The notes under the pieces are model-generated. The model searched no databases. It was given only the letters and a program-made list of their open reading frames with translations, and was not told the DNA's origin. Of a stretch of 64,000 nucleotides of DNA, positions 49,125-57,125 are shown one piece after another (the first letter of the stretch is position 1; each line of letters starts with the position of its first letter). The position numbers were made by a program, and so were the translations under genes. This DNA comes from JACRCG01 sp964524835 (GTDB lineage Bacteria; Desulfobacterota; Desulfuromonadia; Geobacterales; Pseudopelobacteraceae), in contig CAZGEG010000022.1 in assembly GCA_964524835.1 (NCBI GenBank), positions 1 through 64,000 on the forward strand. The letters run 5' to 3'.

Positions 49125-51473
49125 TTACCTCGTCAACTGGGAATTCAGATAGGCATTGATGACATCCATATAAATCTCGCGCGGTTTGCTGGTGCCGTCA
49201 CTCTGGGCGATCATCCCCTCGCTCTCCATCATTTCGACGATGCGGGCGGCGCGGTTGTAGCCGATCCGGAGGCGGCGCTGCACCATGGAAATGCTGGCCT
49301 GCTTGGTATCCGCAACCAGCCTCAAGGCATCCTCCCAGCGCTCGTCCTGCACCTCGTCCTCGCTGCTCCCCTTTTCATCGCTGTCCTTCATCTCCAGGAT
49401 CGACTTCTCATAGACCGGCTTCCCCTGTTTCTTGAGGAAATCCACGACGCGCTGCACTTCCGAGTCGGAAACGAATGCGCCGTGAATACGCTGCAGGCGC
49501 GAGGTCCCGGGGGGCATGTAGAGCATGTCGCCGGCACCCAGCAGACTTTCGGCGCCGTTGCAGTCGAGGATGGTGCGCGAATCCACTTTCGACGTCACCT
49601 GGAAGGAGATGCGGGACGGCAGGTTGGCCTTGATCAGGCCGGTTATGACATCGACAGATGGGCGCTGGGTCGCCAGGATCAGGTGGATGCCGGAGGCGCG
49701 GGCCTTCTGGGCCAGGCGGGCGATATGCTCCTCTACCTCGCGCCCTGCCACCATCATCAGGTCGGCCAGTTCGTCAACAATCACCACTATATAGGGGAGG
49801 TGGCTATGCTCCAGTATCACGTCATTGTCAACCATAAAGGGGATCGGATCGGCTGCTGCTTCATTGCCCTCCTCGACGAGCTCTTCCAGCTCTTCGATTA
49901 TTTCCTCATCGGAAGCGGTGCCGTGCTCTTCCTGCTCGAGAAGTTCGCCGGCCAGTTTCTTGTTGTAGGAATCGATGTTGCGCACACCCTTGTCCGACAG
50001 CAACTGATAGCGGCGCTCCATCTCGTTCACCGCCCATTTCAGTGCCAGCGAGGCCTTCTTCGGTTCGGTCACCACCGGCAGCAGCAGGTGCGGAATCCCC
50101 TCGTACATGGAGAACTCCAGCATCTTGGGGTCAACCATGATCATGCGCACATCCTTGGGGGTGGAGGTGTAGAGCAACGAGAGGATCATGGTGTTGATCG
50201 AGACCGACTTGCCGGAACCGGTTGAACCGGCCACCAGCAGATGCGGCGCCTTGGCGAGGTCGGTAACGACCGGGAGCCCGGCGATATCCTTGCCCAAGGC
50301 CAGCGGCAGTTTCATCTTGCTGTGGGAAAAGTGCTCGCAGTTGAAGATCTCGCGCAGGAAGACCATGTCGCGGTCCCGGTTGGGAACCTCGATGCCGACC
50401 ACCCCCTTGCCGGGAATCGGCGCGACGATGCGTATCGACATGGCCTGCAGCGCCATGGTCAGGTCATCGGTAAGGCCGGCTATGCGGCTGATCTTGATTC
50501 CGGGGGCCGGAGAAAATTCATACATCGTGATGACCGGTCCGGGACAGATCTCGACGACTTCACCGTCGATGTTGTAATCCTTGAGTTTCTTCTCCAGCAG
50601 CCGCGCGTTCATCGTCAGGGCATCACGGTCGAGCGTTTTTTCAGTGGCTGGCGGGACATCAAGAAGCGAGAAGGGTGGGGTATGAAAATCTCCTTCGGCT
50701 TTGATGAATTCAAATGTTTCCTGTACCCCGGCTGTTTTGGCGTCCTCTTTCTTCTTGTCCTTTTCCTTCTTGATGAGGTTGGGACGAGGCGGAGGAGGCG
50801 TCAGCGGCTTGATGACCGGGCCGCTTGCCGCAGCGGCTGCCGGGAGCCCATCCTGCTTCGCCTTGGCACGACTTTGCTCAGCGCGGTCCTTGGCCCGGCG
50901 CTCCTGCCAGGCAGCCCATTTATGCTTGAAGTTCTCCAGCCACCAGCCGGCAAACAGGATAAAGGAGAATTTTGAAAGGATCATGATCGAGGCGGCCAGC
51001 AGCGGCAGAAGCAGGAGCAGCGCGCCGGTGACGCCGACGGTCCCCTTGAGGGCCCGGGACACGACCACGCCGACCGCTCCGCCGGTTGCCACCTGCTGGC
51101 CGAACAGTTCGGTTTTGTCACGGAAAAAGGCGAACAGGGTAGCCAGCGAGAAGAGCAGTCCGAATGCCGCGGCCAGCTTGTATGAGCGGAGCCGGATTTC
51201 CTTGAAGCGGAAGAGGGTGTAGGCCATGTAGAGCAGCGCCATCGGAATCAGGTACGAGGCCAGGCCGAAGCTGGTAAAGAACAGGTCGGCAATCTGCGCC
51301 CCCAGTCTCCCCCCGAGGTTGTGGATGCTCCCTTCGTTGGAGTAGCTGTTCCAGGACACATCGGCGGAATTGTAGGTCAGAAACGCGAGCAGGATGAACA
51401 CGCCGACGGTACCCAGCGCCATCCCCTGCAGCTCCTTGACCAGCTTTTCTTTTTTTGCATCTTCTATGCTCAT
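49125..51473 (-). CDS. ftsK: DNA translocase FtsK/SpoIIIE
   Basis: 782 residues from ATG 51473 (GGAAG upstream); a start at 51551 would run through a repeat element. Four N-terminal membrane helices lie at about 20-180. A charged linker leads to the motor: VAGSTGSGKSVSINTMI (Walker A) and PYIVVIVDELADLMM (Walker B). A C-terminal gamma winged helix (QASISMVQRRLRIGYNRAA) recognises KOPS sites. It pumps DNA and activates XerCD at the septum. Confidence 0.96.
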   Translation of the reverse strand: MSIEDAKKEKLVKELQGMALGTVGVFILLAFLTYNSADVSWNSYSNEGSIHNLGGRLGAQIADLFFTSFGLASYLIPMALLYMAYTLFRFKEIRLRSYKLAAAFGLLFSLATLFAFFRDKTELFGQQVATGGAVGVVVSRALKGTVGVTGALLLLLPLLAASIMILSKFSFILFAGWWLENFKHKWAAWQERRAKDRAEQSRAKAKQDGLPAAAAASGPVIKPLTPPPPRPNLIKKEKDKKKEDAKTAGVQETFEFIKAEGDFHTPPFSLLDVPPATEKTLDRDALTMNARLLEKKLKDYNIDGEVVEICPGPVITMYEFSPAPGIKISRIAGLTDDLTMALQAMSIRIVAPIPGKGVVGIEVPNRDRDMVFLREIFNCEHFSHSKMKLPLALGKDIAGLPVVTDLAKAPHLLVAGSTGSGKSVSINTMILSLLYTSTPKDVRMIMVDPKMLEFSMYEGIPHLLLPVVTEPKKASLALKWAVNEMERRYQLLSDKGVRNIDSYNKKLAGELLEQEEHGTASDEEIIEELEELVEEGNEAAADPIPFMVDNDVILEHSHLPYIVVIVDELADLMMVAGREVEEHIARLAQKARASGIHLILATQRPSVDVITGLIKANLPSRISFQVTSKVDSRTILDCNGAESLLGAGDMLYMPPGTSRLQRIHGAFVSDSEVQRVVDFLKKQGKPVYEKSILEMKDSDEKGSSEDEVQDERWEDALRLVADTKQASISMVQRRLRIGYNRAARIVEMMESEGMIAQSDGTSKPREIYMDVINAYLNSQLTR

Positions 51474-51843
51474 CGTGTCTGGCTTCCTTAGTAAGTTAGA
51501 TGTTGTTTTCTGCGTATCTGCGGCAGAGGTTAACTTCGTTAACGCACGCACCCTGTTTATCAGGGTTGAATGCGGATAAACGCGGACATATTACCCGTAA
51601 TCGGAGGGGGGAGGCAAAGGAAAAATGGGGCCTATACTTCTGTCGGCTTGAGTCTCTGCTGCGCCACACGAATCCGGAAGTATTTTCATCCGGTGCGGAA
51701 CGGTTTTCATGACGATGATATCGGAAACAGGTTCGATTTGAACCGGACAATATTTTAATTTGTTTTTTTAATTTCTTTAATTATACTTGGCGGGACAGTA
51801 CGTATATTCACTCTTTGTTTCTGCAGAATCACAGGATTGCCTT
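51474..51843. other. Divergent intergenic region between ftsK and the HDOD gene
   Basis: About 370 bases. The 78-bp family-2 repeat occupies 51488-51565. The rest is AT-rich toward 51750-51790. A TATACT hexamer near 51782 may be a -10 element for the HDOD gene, without a definite -35. Confidence 0.45.
51488..51565. repeat. Dispersed 78-bp repeat, family 2, copy B
   Basis: It aligns without gaps to 29398-29475: TTAGTAAGTTAGA, TTTCTGCG, GGCAGA, TAACTTCGTTAACGCAC and CCTGTTTATCAGGG. It lies just upstream of ftsK in the opposite orientation to that gene. Confidence 0.85.
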
Positions 51844-53130
51844 ATGCGAAAATTCAACGGTAATCTCAGTCTCATGCCGCTTGCGGACCTGATCCAGTGG
51901 GCCGACAACAGCACACGCTCCGGGACGCTCATCCTGAATCAGCGGGACCGCCAGAAAAAATTCTACATACAGGACGGCAAAATAATCTTTATCTGGTCCA
52001 ACTGCGAAGGGGAACATTTCGGTAATTTCTTTAAAGATCGGTCACATATCAGCCAGGATGAGCTTGACAGGGCATTTGCAGATTCGGAGTCGCTCGGGCT
52101 TCCGTTTATCGGCTACCTGCTGTCGGAAAAGATTTTTTCGAAGGAACAGCTTGAGGAAGTTCTCAGGACAGCAGCAGAGGTAGTCCTGACCAGTGCCCTT
52201 AAATGGGATACCGGCATTTTCGAGTTTGTCGACGATCTCCCCGGGTTCGTATTGAACAGCCCCGTCAGGCTCGACTCGATCCAGGTTCTGTTGGAATCGG
52301 TGCGAAGCTTCGACGAAAACCGTCTGGGAAGTCAGGTTGACGCCGAAATGGTGCTGAACGAGATTCGGGAACACATCCAACAGGAAAATTTCGAACTCCC
52401 TCCCATCCCCGAAGTCATGCTGCAGCTCGCAGACAGGATTGACAACCCTTCCATCTCAATCGATGAGATCATCGAATGCATAACCGACCAGATTCTGGTC
52501 TCCAAGATCCTCAGAATATGCAATTCCCCCTACTACCGCCATCTCGGTCACATTTCCAGCCTGAAAGAGGCGGTAGCCTTCATCGGCCTCAAATCATTGA
52601 TGAGTATCGTCACTGTTCATGCGATGAGCAGTTTCAGTCCGCGCAACGCCAGGGAAATCAAGAAGGTGATTCAGCATTGTCTGGTCTGCGGCATGATTGC
52701 CCGCGAGATCACCCGCGATATGGGAGGGAACTCTGAATTGGCCTTTGTCTGCGGCCTCCTGCACGACATCGGCAAGACCATCCTGCTGGACATGCTGGGA
52801 GACTACATGCTGCTGCCGGAAGCGCGGGAGCGGCTGATAGCGGAGAACCATGCCGAGGTCGGCTACCTGCTGGCGCAGAAATGGAATTTCGGGAGCGACA
52901 TAAAGGATATCATCCGCTATCACCATTCACCGGAGCAATCCTTAGAACACTTGAGCCTGGCGGAGGTGATCAGCCTTTCCAATGCGATGGCAGATCTCAA
53001 CTGCCAGCCGGAAGAAATCATGGATATGACGTTTACCAGTCTCGAATTGAGCCAGATCAGCGTTGAAGACCTGCTGGAACAGGTTGACAGGCTCGACCGC
53101 GAGGCCGGCGAGATCGTGAGTCTCGAGTGA
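51844..53130 (+). CDS. DUF4388 (PATAN)-HDOD signalling protein
   Basis: 428 residues from ATG 51844. The N-terminal DUF4388 domain starts MRKFNGNLSLMPLADLIQW and includes GTLILNQRDRQKKFYIQDG. The HDOD domain occupies about 185-420 (PPIPEVMLQLADRIDNPS, VSKILRICNSPYYRHLG, FVCGLLHDIGKTILLDML). HDOD proteins sense or relay signals, and DUF4388 is common in Geobacter and Myxococcus regulators. No enzyme output is present. It is transcribed away from ftsK. Confidence 0.92.
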   Translation: MRKFNGNLSLMPLADLIQWADNSTRSGTLILNQRDRQKKFYIQDGKIIFIWSNCEGEHFGNFFKDRSHISQDELDRAFADSESLGLPFIGYLLSEKIFSKEQLEEVLRTAAEVVLTSALKWDTGIFEFVDDLPGFVLNSPVRLDSIQVLLESVRSFDENRLGSQVDAEMVLNEIREHIQQENFELPPIPEVMLQLADRIDNPSISIDEIIECITDQILVSKILRICNSPYYRHLGHISSLKEAVAFIGLKSLMSIVTVHAMSSFSPRNAREIKKVIQHCLVCGMIAREITRDMGGNSELAFVCGLLHDIGKTILLDMLGDYMLLPEARERLIAENHAEVGYLLAQKWNFGSDIKDIIRYHHSPEQSLEHLSLAEVISLSNAMADLNCQPEEIMDMTFTSLELSQISVEDLLEQVDRLDREAGEIVSLE

Positions 53131-53206
53131 TAGAGTGATGGGTGATGGGTGATGGGTGGGGTTGCCGCATGATGTTTCCTTGCGGCTGAACGCAGTTGCT
53201 CAGTAC

Positions 53207-53233
53207 AAAAAAGGGGAGGCTCATCGCCTCCCC
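53207..53233 (-). terminator. Rho-independent terminator of the exported Asp/Lys-rich protein gene
   Basis: On the minus strand GGGGAGGC, loop GATGA and GCCTCCCC are followed by TTTTTT. This follows the stop of the gene at 53252-53851 by about 20 bases. Confidence 0.85.
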
Positions 53234-53251
53234 CACTGACAGTACGACTGT

Positions 53252-53851
53252 CTAATCTCTGCCGCGGTCGTGCTCTTTCCGGTCCCGCTCTTCTTCCTTC
53301 CGCTCTTCCTTGTCACGCCGCTTCTCGTATTTACGCTCTTCCTTGTCACGCCGTTTCTCGTCTTTCCACTCTTCCCTGTCGTGGCGCCGCTCTGCTTTCA
53401 TCTCATGCTTCCGGTCACGATCCGGCCGGAAGTGACGTCCGCGATAGTGGTCCCGATCATGGCGATACACACGATGCTCCCGATCACGATAGGAGCGGAT
53501 CTGCTCTATCCGGTGCTTGCGGATGCCGGGCGGTAGATCCCGGTAGGGGACTTCGAACCAGGGTCCGTTGTGATGATCGGAGCGATGCCAGCTGTTGCCA
53601 TAATACAGATAGTAATAATCGGAGCTGAAGATGATGTCGTAGGGGGTGTCCACTCCGACATAAAACCCGAGTCGGGAAGGGGCGATAAAGAGCGGCGCCA
53701 CATCGAAACGGACTGACGGGGGTGATGATACAACCACCCGTTGGGGCGGCGCGTAAACCGGAACACCTATCTGGACATTGACGTTCGTCTCGGCGCCTGC
53801 CGACGCCGCCGTGAGTGCGGCTAACACAAGAACAAGTACTGATTTTTTCAT
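53252..53851 (-). CDS. Exported protein with charged repetitive tail
   Basis: 199 residues. A signal peptide ends near ASAGAETN. The middle (IGVPVYAPPQRVVVSSPPS, YYYLYYGNSWHRSDHHNGPW) resembles small YXWXXXX-type envelope proteins. From residue 125 on the sequence is Arg/Lys/Glu/Asp/His-rich, with repeated RRDKEERK units. The ribosome binding site is strong (AGGAG). No function is recognised; the tail may bind DNA, polymer or metal, or simply be disordered. Confidence 0.75.
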   Translation of the reverse strand: MKKSVLVLVLAALTAASAGAETNVNVQIGVPVYAPPQRVVVSSPPSVRFDVAPLFIAPSRLGFYVGVDTPYDIIFSSDYYYLYYGNSWHRSDHHNGPWFEVPYRDLPPGIRKHRIEQIRSYRDREHRVYRHDRDHYRGRHFRPDRDRKHEMKAERRHDREEWKDEKRRDKEERKYEKRRDKEERKEEERDRKEHDRGRD

Positions 53852-54126
53852 GTAGATTCTCCTTTCTTCATTTTGTGCAGTATATCACTGTCAGCAACTT
53901 CAGTGCCGATTTATTGTGCCTCGGTCATAAGCTGCCGATATACGGCGTGTTATTCGATTGGATGCCACAGGCAATCACGCCTTGCCCCGCTGTTTATACC
54001 CTATTTGGGGCATCTGCGGAGTATTACGGGTAGTCGGGCATATTCGCGGATTGTGCAGCTGGAAAATTCGTGTCCGATATGTGCCGCGAATTAAGAAAAT
54101 GGCGGAATGAAGCCGGGATTGGTGGG

Positions 54127-54525
54127 CTACCGGATCAGGTTGAACTGATCGACGATCCTCTGACGGTAGGAGGTTATATCTTTTTCGAGAGATTGAAGCG
54201 TTGACACCTTCTGTTTGATGCTTTTGAGATGGGTGTCAAGAAGCTCGATCAGGCGGGGCATGATCTTCTCCGGAATCTGGTGTTCCTGGTCATACAGCTG
54301 GGCCAGTTCTTTCATCTCTTCCAGGGAAAGTCCGAGTTCCTTGACTTTCAGTACAAACTTGAAGCGTTTTACATCCGCCTTTTCATAATACCTGACCCGC
54401 CCGTCAGTTCGTTTGGGAGGCTCAACCAGTCCCAGTTTTTCATAAAGGCGGATCGTTCTTGTCGTGATCCCCAGTGCATCGGCCAGATCACTGATCTGCA
54501 TATGTTCTTCGTTGCTCAGCCTCAT
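54127..54525 (-). CDS. MerR-family transcriptional regulator
   Basis: 132 residues. The winged helix-turn-helix is typical: MQISDLADALGITTRTIRLYEKLGLV, then GRVRYYEKADVKRFKFV. A long helix and a C-terminal coiled region (ELLDTHLKSIKQKVSTLQSLEK) follow; there are no Cys ligands for metal. It is divergent from the glycerophosphodiesterase operon with about 230 bases between them, and may control itself and perhaps the operon. Confidence 0.92.
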   Translation of the reverse strand: MRLSNEEHMQISDLADALGITTRTIRLYEKLGLVEPPKRTDGRVRYYEKADVKRFKFVLKVKELGLSLEEMKELAQLYDQEHQIPEKIMPRLIELLDTHLKSIKQKVSTLQSLEKDITSYRQRIVDQFNLIR

Positions 54526-54550
54526 ACTTCACCTCAGCGTCAATTATAAA

Positions 54551-54580
54551 CATATAGAGCCATGTTCATTTTTATGTCAA
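54551..54580 (-). promoter_or_regulatory. Candidate promoter of the MerR-family gene
   Basis: On the minus strand TTGACA (54580-54575) and TATATG (54556-54551) are 18 bases apart. AACAT and ATGTT form a small inverted repeat within it. The longer spacing fits promoters remodelled by MerR proteins. Confidence 0.5.
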
Positions 54581-54639
54581 GAATTTTCAGGCAGAATATC
54601 GTGTCAACGTCGCAATTAATTGCCTGAATCATAAGCAGT

Positions 54640-54668
54640 TTGCTCTCGTCGTCAACATCGGCTACACT
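54640..54668 (+). promoter_or_regulatory. Candidate promoter of the glycerophosphodiesterase operon
   Basis: TTGCTC (54640-54645) and TACACT (54663-54668) are separated by 17 bases, about 90 bases upstream of the first gene. Confidence 0.4.
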
Positions 54669-54756
54669 CTGGCCGACGGCTTGGTTTTAAGCGATGCCTT
54701 GAGAATATGTCGACACGCCATAAATGTATGAAGCCACAGGAGAAGAACCTGAAATT

Positions 54757-55539
54757 ATGCTGACCGGAACGCCGCACAATCTCCCGCTTATCATCGGTCA
54801 TCGCGGCGCATCGCGGGACGCGCCCGAGAATACGCTGGAATCATTCCGTCTGGCCTGGAGCCAGGGGGCGGACGGAATCGAGGCCGATTTCCGCCTGACT
54901 GCCGATGGCCGGATCGTCTGCATGCACGACGAGACGGCCGGCCGGACAACCGGTGTTGATTTGAGAATTGCCGACACTCCCCTGGAGGAACTGCGCCGTC
55001 TCAATGCGGGACTCCGGAAAGGGCCTGGCTGGTCCGGGGCGGTGGTACCGACCCTTGATGAGGTGCTGGCCGCCATTCCGGACGGAACCTGGTTCTTCAT
55101 CGAGATCAAGTGCGGCCCGGAAATTATCCCCGCCCTGGAAGGGGTGCTACGAGGATGGGGGGGGGCGCCGGAGCGGATCAGGCTGCTGTCGTTCAGTGCC
55201 GAGCTGGTTGCCGAATTCAAAAAGCGACTCCCCGATTGGTACACCTGCTGGCTCTGCGATTACCGGCACATCCTGTCGGGCAATGTCTGGCGTCCCTCCC
55301 GGGAAGAGGTACTCGATACGCTCCACCACAGCGGAGCCGACGGCCTTGCCAGCGCCGACCGGGCGTTTCTCGACCGGGGCCTGGCAGCTGCACTTAAAGA
55401 GCGCGGCACGGAGCTGCACGTCTGGACCGTGGACCGTCCGGCTGCTGCAGAGCGGCTTTGTGCGCTGGGTGTAGACTCGATCATGACCAACCGCCCCGGC
55501 TGGCTGAAACAGCGGTTGACAGGGGCGGCGGCGCCATGA
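54757..55539 (+). CDS. Glycerophosphodiester phosphodiesterase
   Basis: 260 residues from ATG 54757 (AGGAGA 13 bases upstream; an ATG at 54724 is possible). The GDPD motif IIGHRGASRDAPENTLESF with GADGIEADFRLTADGRIVCMHDE contains the metal ligands (Glu, Asp, His). WFFIEIKCGPE and the end VDSIMTNRPGWL are also typical. No signal peptide is seen, so it probably acts in the cytoplasm on glycerophosphodiesters, giving glycerol-3-phosphate. It overlaps the next gene by ATGA. Confidence 0.93.
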   Translation: MLTGTPHNLPLIIGHRGASRDAPENTLESFRLAWSQGADGIEADFRLTADGRIVCMHDETAGRTTGVDLRIADTPLEELRRLNAGLRKGPGWSGAVVPTLDEVLAAIPDGTWFFIEIKCGPEIIPALEGVLRGWGGAPERIRLLSFSAELVAEFKKRLPDWYTCWLCDYRHILSGNVWRPSREEVLDTLHHSGADGLASADRAFLDRGLAAALKERGTELHVWTVDRPAAAERLCALGVDSIMTNRPGWLKQRLTGAAAP

Positions 55540-57101
55540 ATCAAACACGGGCAGAGCTGCTGCAACGGCTGGATGACAGCTCGTCCCCCTGGGACATCAT
55601 CGTGGTCGGCGGCGGTGCCACCGGGCTCGGGACGGCAGTCGATGCGACCCGTCGCGGCTATCGAACCCTGCTGCTGGAGCAGGGTGATTTTGCCTGCGGC
55701 ACGTCGAGCCGCAGCACCAAGCTGATCCATGGCGGTGTGCGCTACCTGCAGCAGGGCAACCTGACTCTCGTCCGGGAGGCGCTGCACGAACGTCGCATCC
55801 TGCTCAATAATGCGCCGCATCTGGTACATGACGTCCCGTTTATAATCCCGCTCTACAGCTGGTGGGAACGTCCCTTCTACGGAATCGGCATGGCGCTGTA
55901 CGACCTGCTTGCGGGAGGGGGGGGGCTGGAGCATTCCAGGCACCTCAACCGGGAGGAAACCATAGAACTGGTCCCGACCGTCAGGAGACGGAACCTCCGC
56001 GGAGGTATCGTCTACCACGACGGCCAGTTCGATGACGCCCGGCTGGCCGTCTGCCTGGCGCGAACCATGGCCGATCTGGGGGGAACCCCGCTCAATTACA
56101 TGAACGTAACCGCTCTCACCGCTGCACCGGGACGAATGGCCGCCGTTACCGCCACCGATCGTGAAAGCGGCAGGGAATACCTGCTGTCCGGCCGTGCTGT
56201 GGTCAACGCCACCGGTGTTTTCTGTGATCAGGTACGGCGCATGGATGAACCGTCGTGTCCGCCTCTGATCACCCCGAGCCAGGGGGCTCACCTGGTTCTT
56301 GACCGTTCATTTCTTCCCGGAGACTACGCGGTCATGATCCCCCGCACCGATGACGGAAGGGTCTTTTTTGCGATTCCGTGGTACGATCATGTTATTGTCG
56401 GCACCACCGACACCCCCGTTGCTGCGGTTACGTCGGAACCGGTTCCGCAGCAGGACGAGATAGATTTCCTGCTGGCCCATGCAGGACGGTGCCTTGAACG
56501 CCAGCCTGCCAGATCGGACGTTCTCAGCGTCTTTGCGGGGCTCAGGCCGTTGGCCGGTGGAAAGAGTGGTCGGCAAACGTCTCAACTGAGCCGTGAATAC
56601 TTGCTGGATGTTTCAGCTTCGGGCCTTGTAACCATCACCGGCGGCAAGTGGACCACCTACCGCAGCATGGCTGTTGCCGCAGTCGATGCCGCCGCCGCGC
56701 AGGGGGGGCTCGATTCACGCCCGTCGACCACCCGGACGCTACGTCTGCATGGTTGGGGGGCGCCACCATCGCCGGCCGGGGCTTTGGACGGCTACGGCTC
56801 CGACCGCGGGTTGTTTGAAAAGCTGGCGGGAGAAGATCCTGGCTGGCGGGAACGTCTGCATCCCCGTCTCCCCTGTACGGCCGGAGAGGTTGTCTGGGCA
56901 GTGCGCTTTGAATGGGCGAGGAGCGTGGAAGATGTGCTGGCCAGGCGCACCCGGGCCCTCTTTCTGGACGCCGGAGCCTGCCGCGAAATTGCCCCCCGGG
57001 TTGCCGGCCTGATGGCAATCGAGCTTGGACGCGACCAGGCCTGGCAGACCCGGGAACTGGAGCGTTTTGAAGCGGTTGCAGTGAAATACCTTCCGACCTG
57101 A
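55536..57101 (+). CDS. glpD: FAD-dependent glycerol-3-phosphate dehydrogenase
   Basis: 521 residues from ATG 55536. FAD motif IIVVGGGATGLGTAVDATRRG is followed by LLLEQGDFACGTSSRSTKLIHGGVRYL, and the C-terminal half has the DAO_C-like helical domain with GEVVWAVRFEWARSVEDVL. It oxidises glycerol-3-phosphate to dihydroxyacetone phosphate, passing electrons to the quinone pool. Overlap with the phosphodiesterase gene makes them one pathway: diester to glycerol-3-phosphate to DHAP. Confidence 0.96.
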   Translation: MNQTRAELLQRLDDSSSPWDIIVVGGGATGLGTAVDATRRGYRTLLLEQGDFACGTSSRSTKLIHGGVRYLQQGNLTLVREALHERRILLNNAPHLVHDVPFIIPLYSWWERPFYGIGMALYDLLAGGGGLEHSRHLNREETIELVPTVRRRNLRGGIVYHDGQFDDARLAVCLARTMADLGGTPLNYMNVTALTAAPGRMAAVTATDRESGREYLLSGRAVVNATGVFCDQVRRMDEPSCPPLITPSQGAHLVLDRSFLPGDYAVMIPRTDDGRVFFAIPWYDHVIVGTTDTPVAAVTSEPVPQQDEIDFLLAHAGRCLERQPARSDVLSVFAGLRPLAGGKSGRQTSQLSREYLLDVSASGLVTITGGKWTTYRSMAVAAVDAAAAQGGLDSRPSTTRTLRLHGWGAPPSPAGALDGYGSDRGLFEKLAGEDPGWRERLHPRLPCTAGEVVWAVRFEWARSVEDVLARRTRALFLDAGACREIAPRVAGLMAIELGRDQAWQTRELERFEAVAVKYLPT

Positions 57102-57125
57102 GAAGTCGCAGGAAAAGGACCGACC

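Noticed and set aside
53130..53160. Short GTGATGG tandem repeat after the HDOD gene
   Set aside because: Three short copies only; a simple-sequence stretch with no sign of function.
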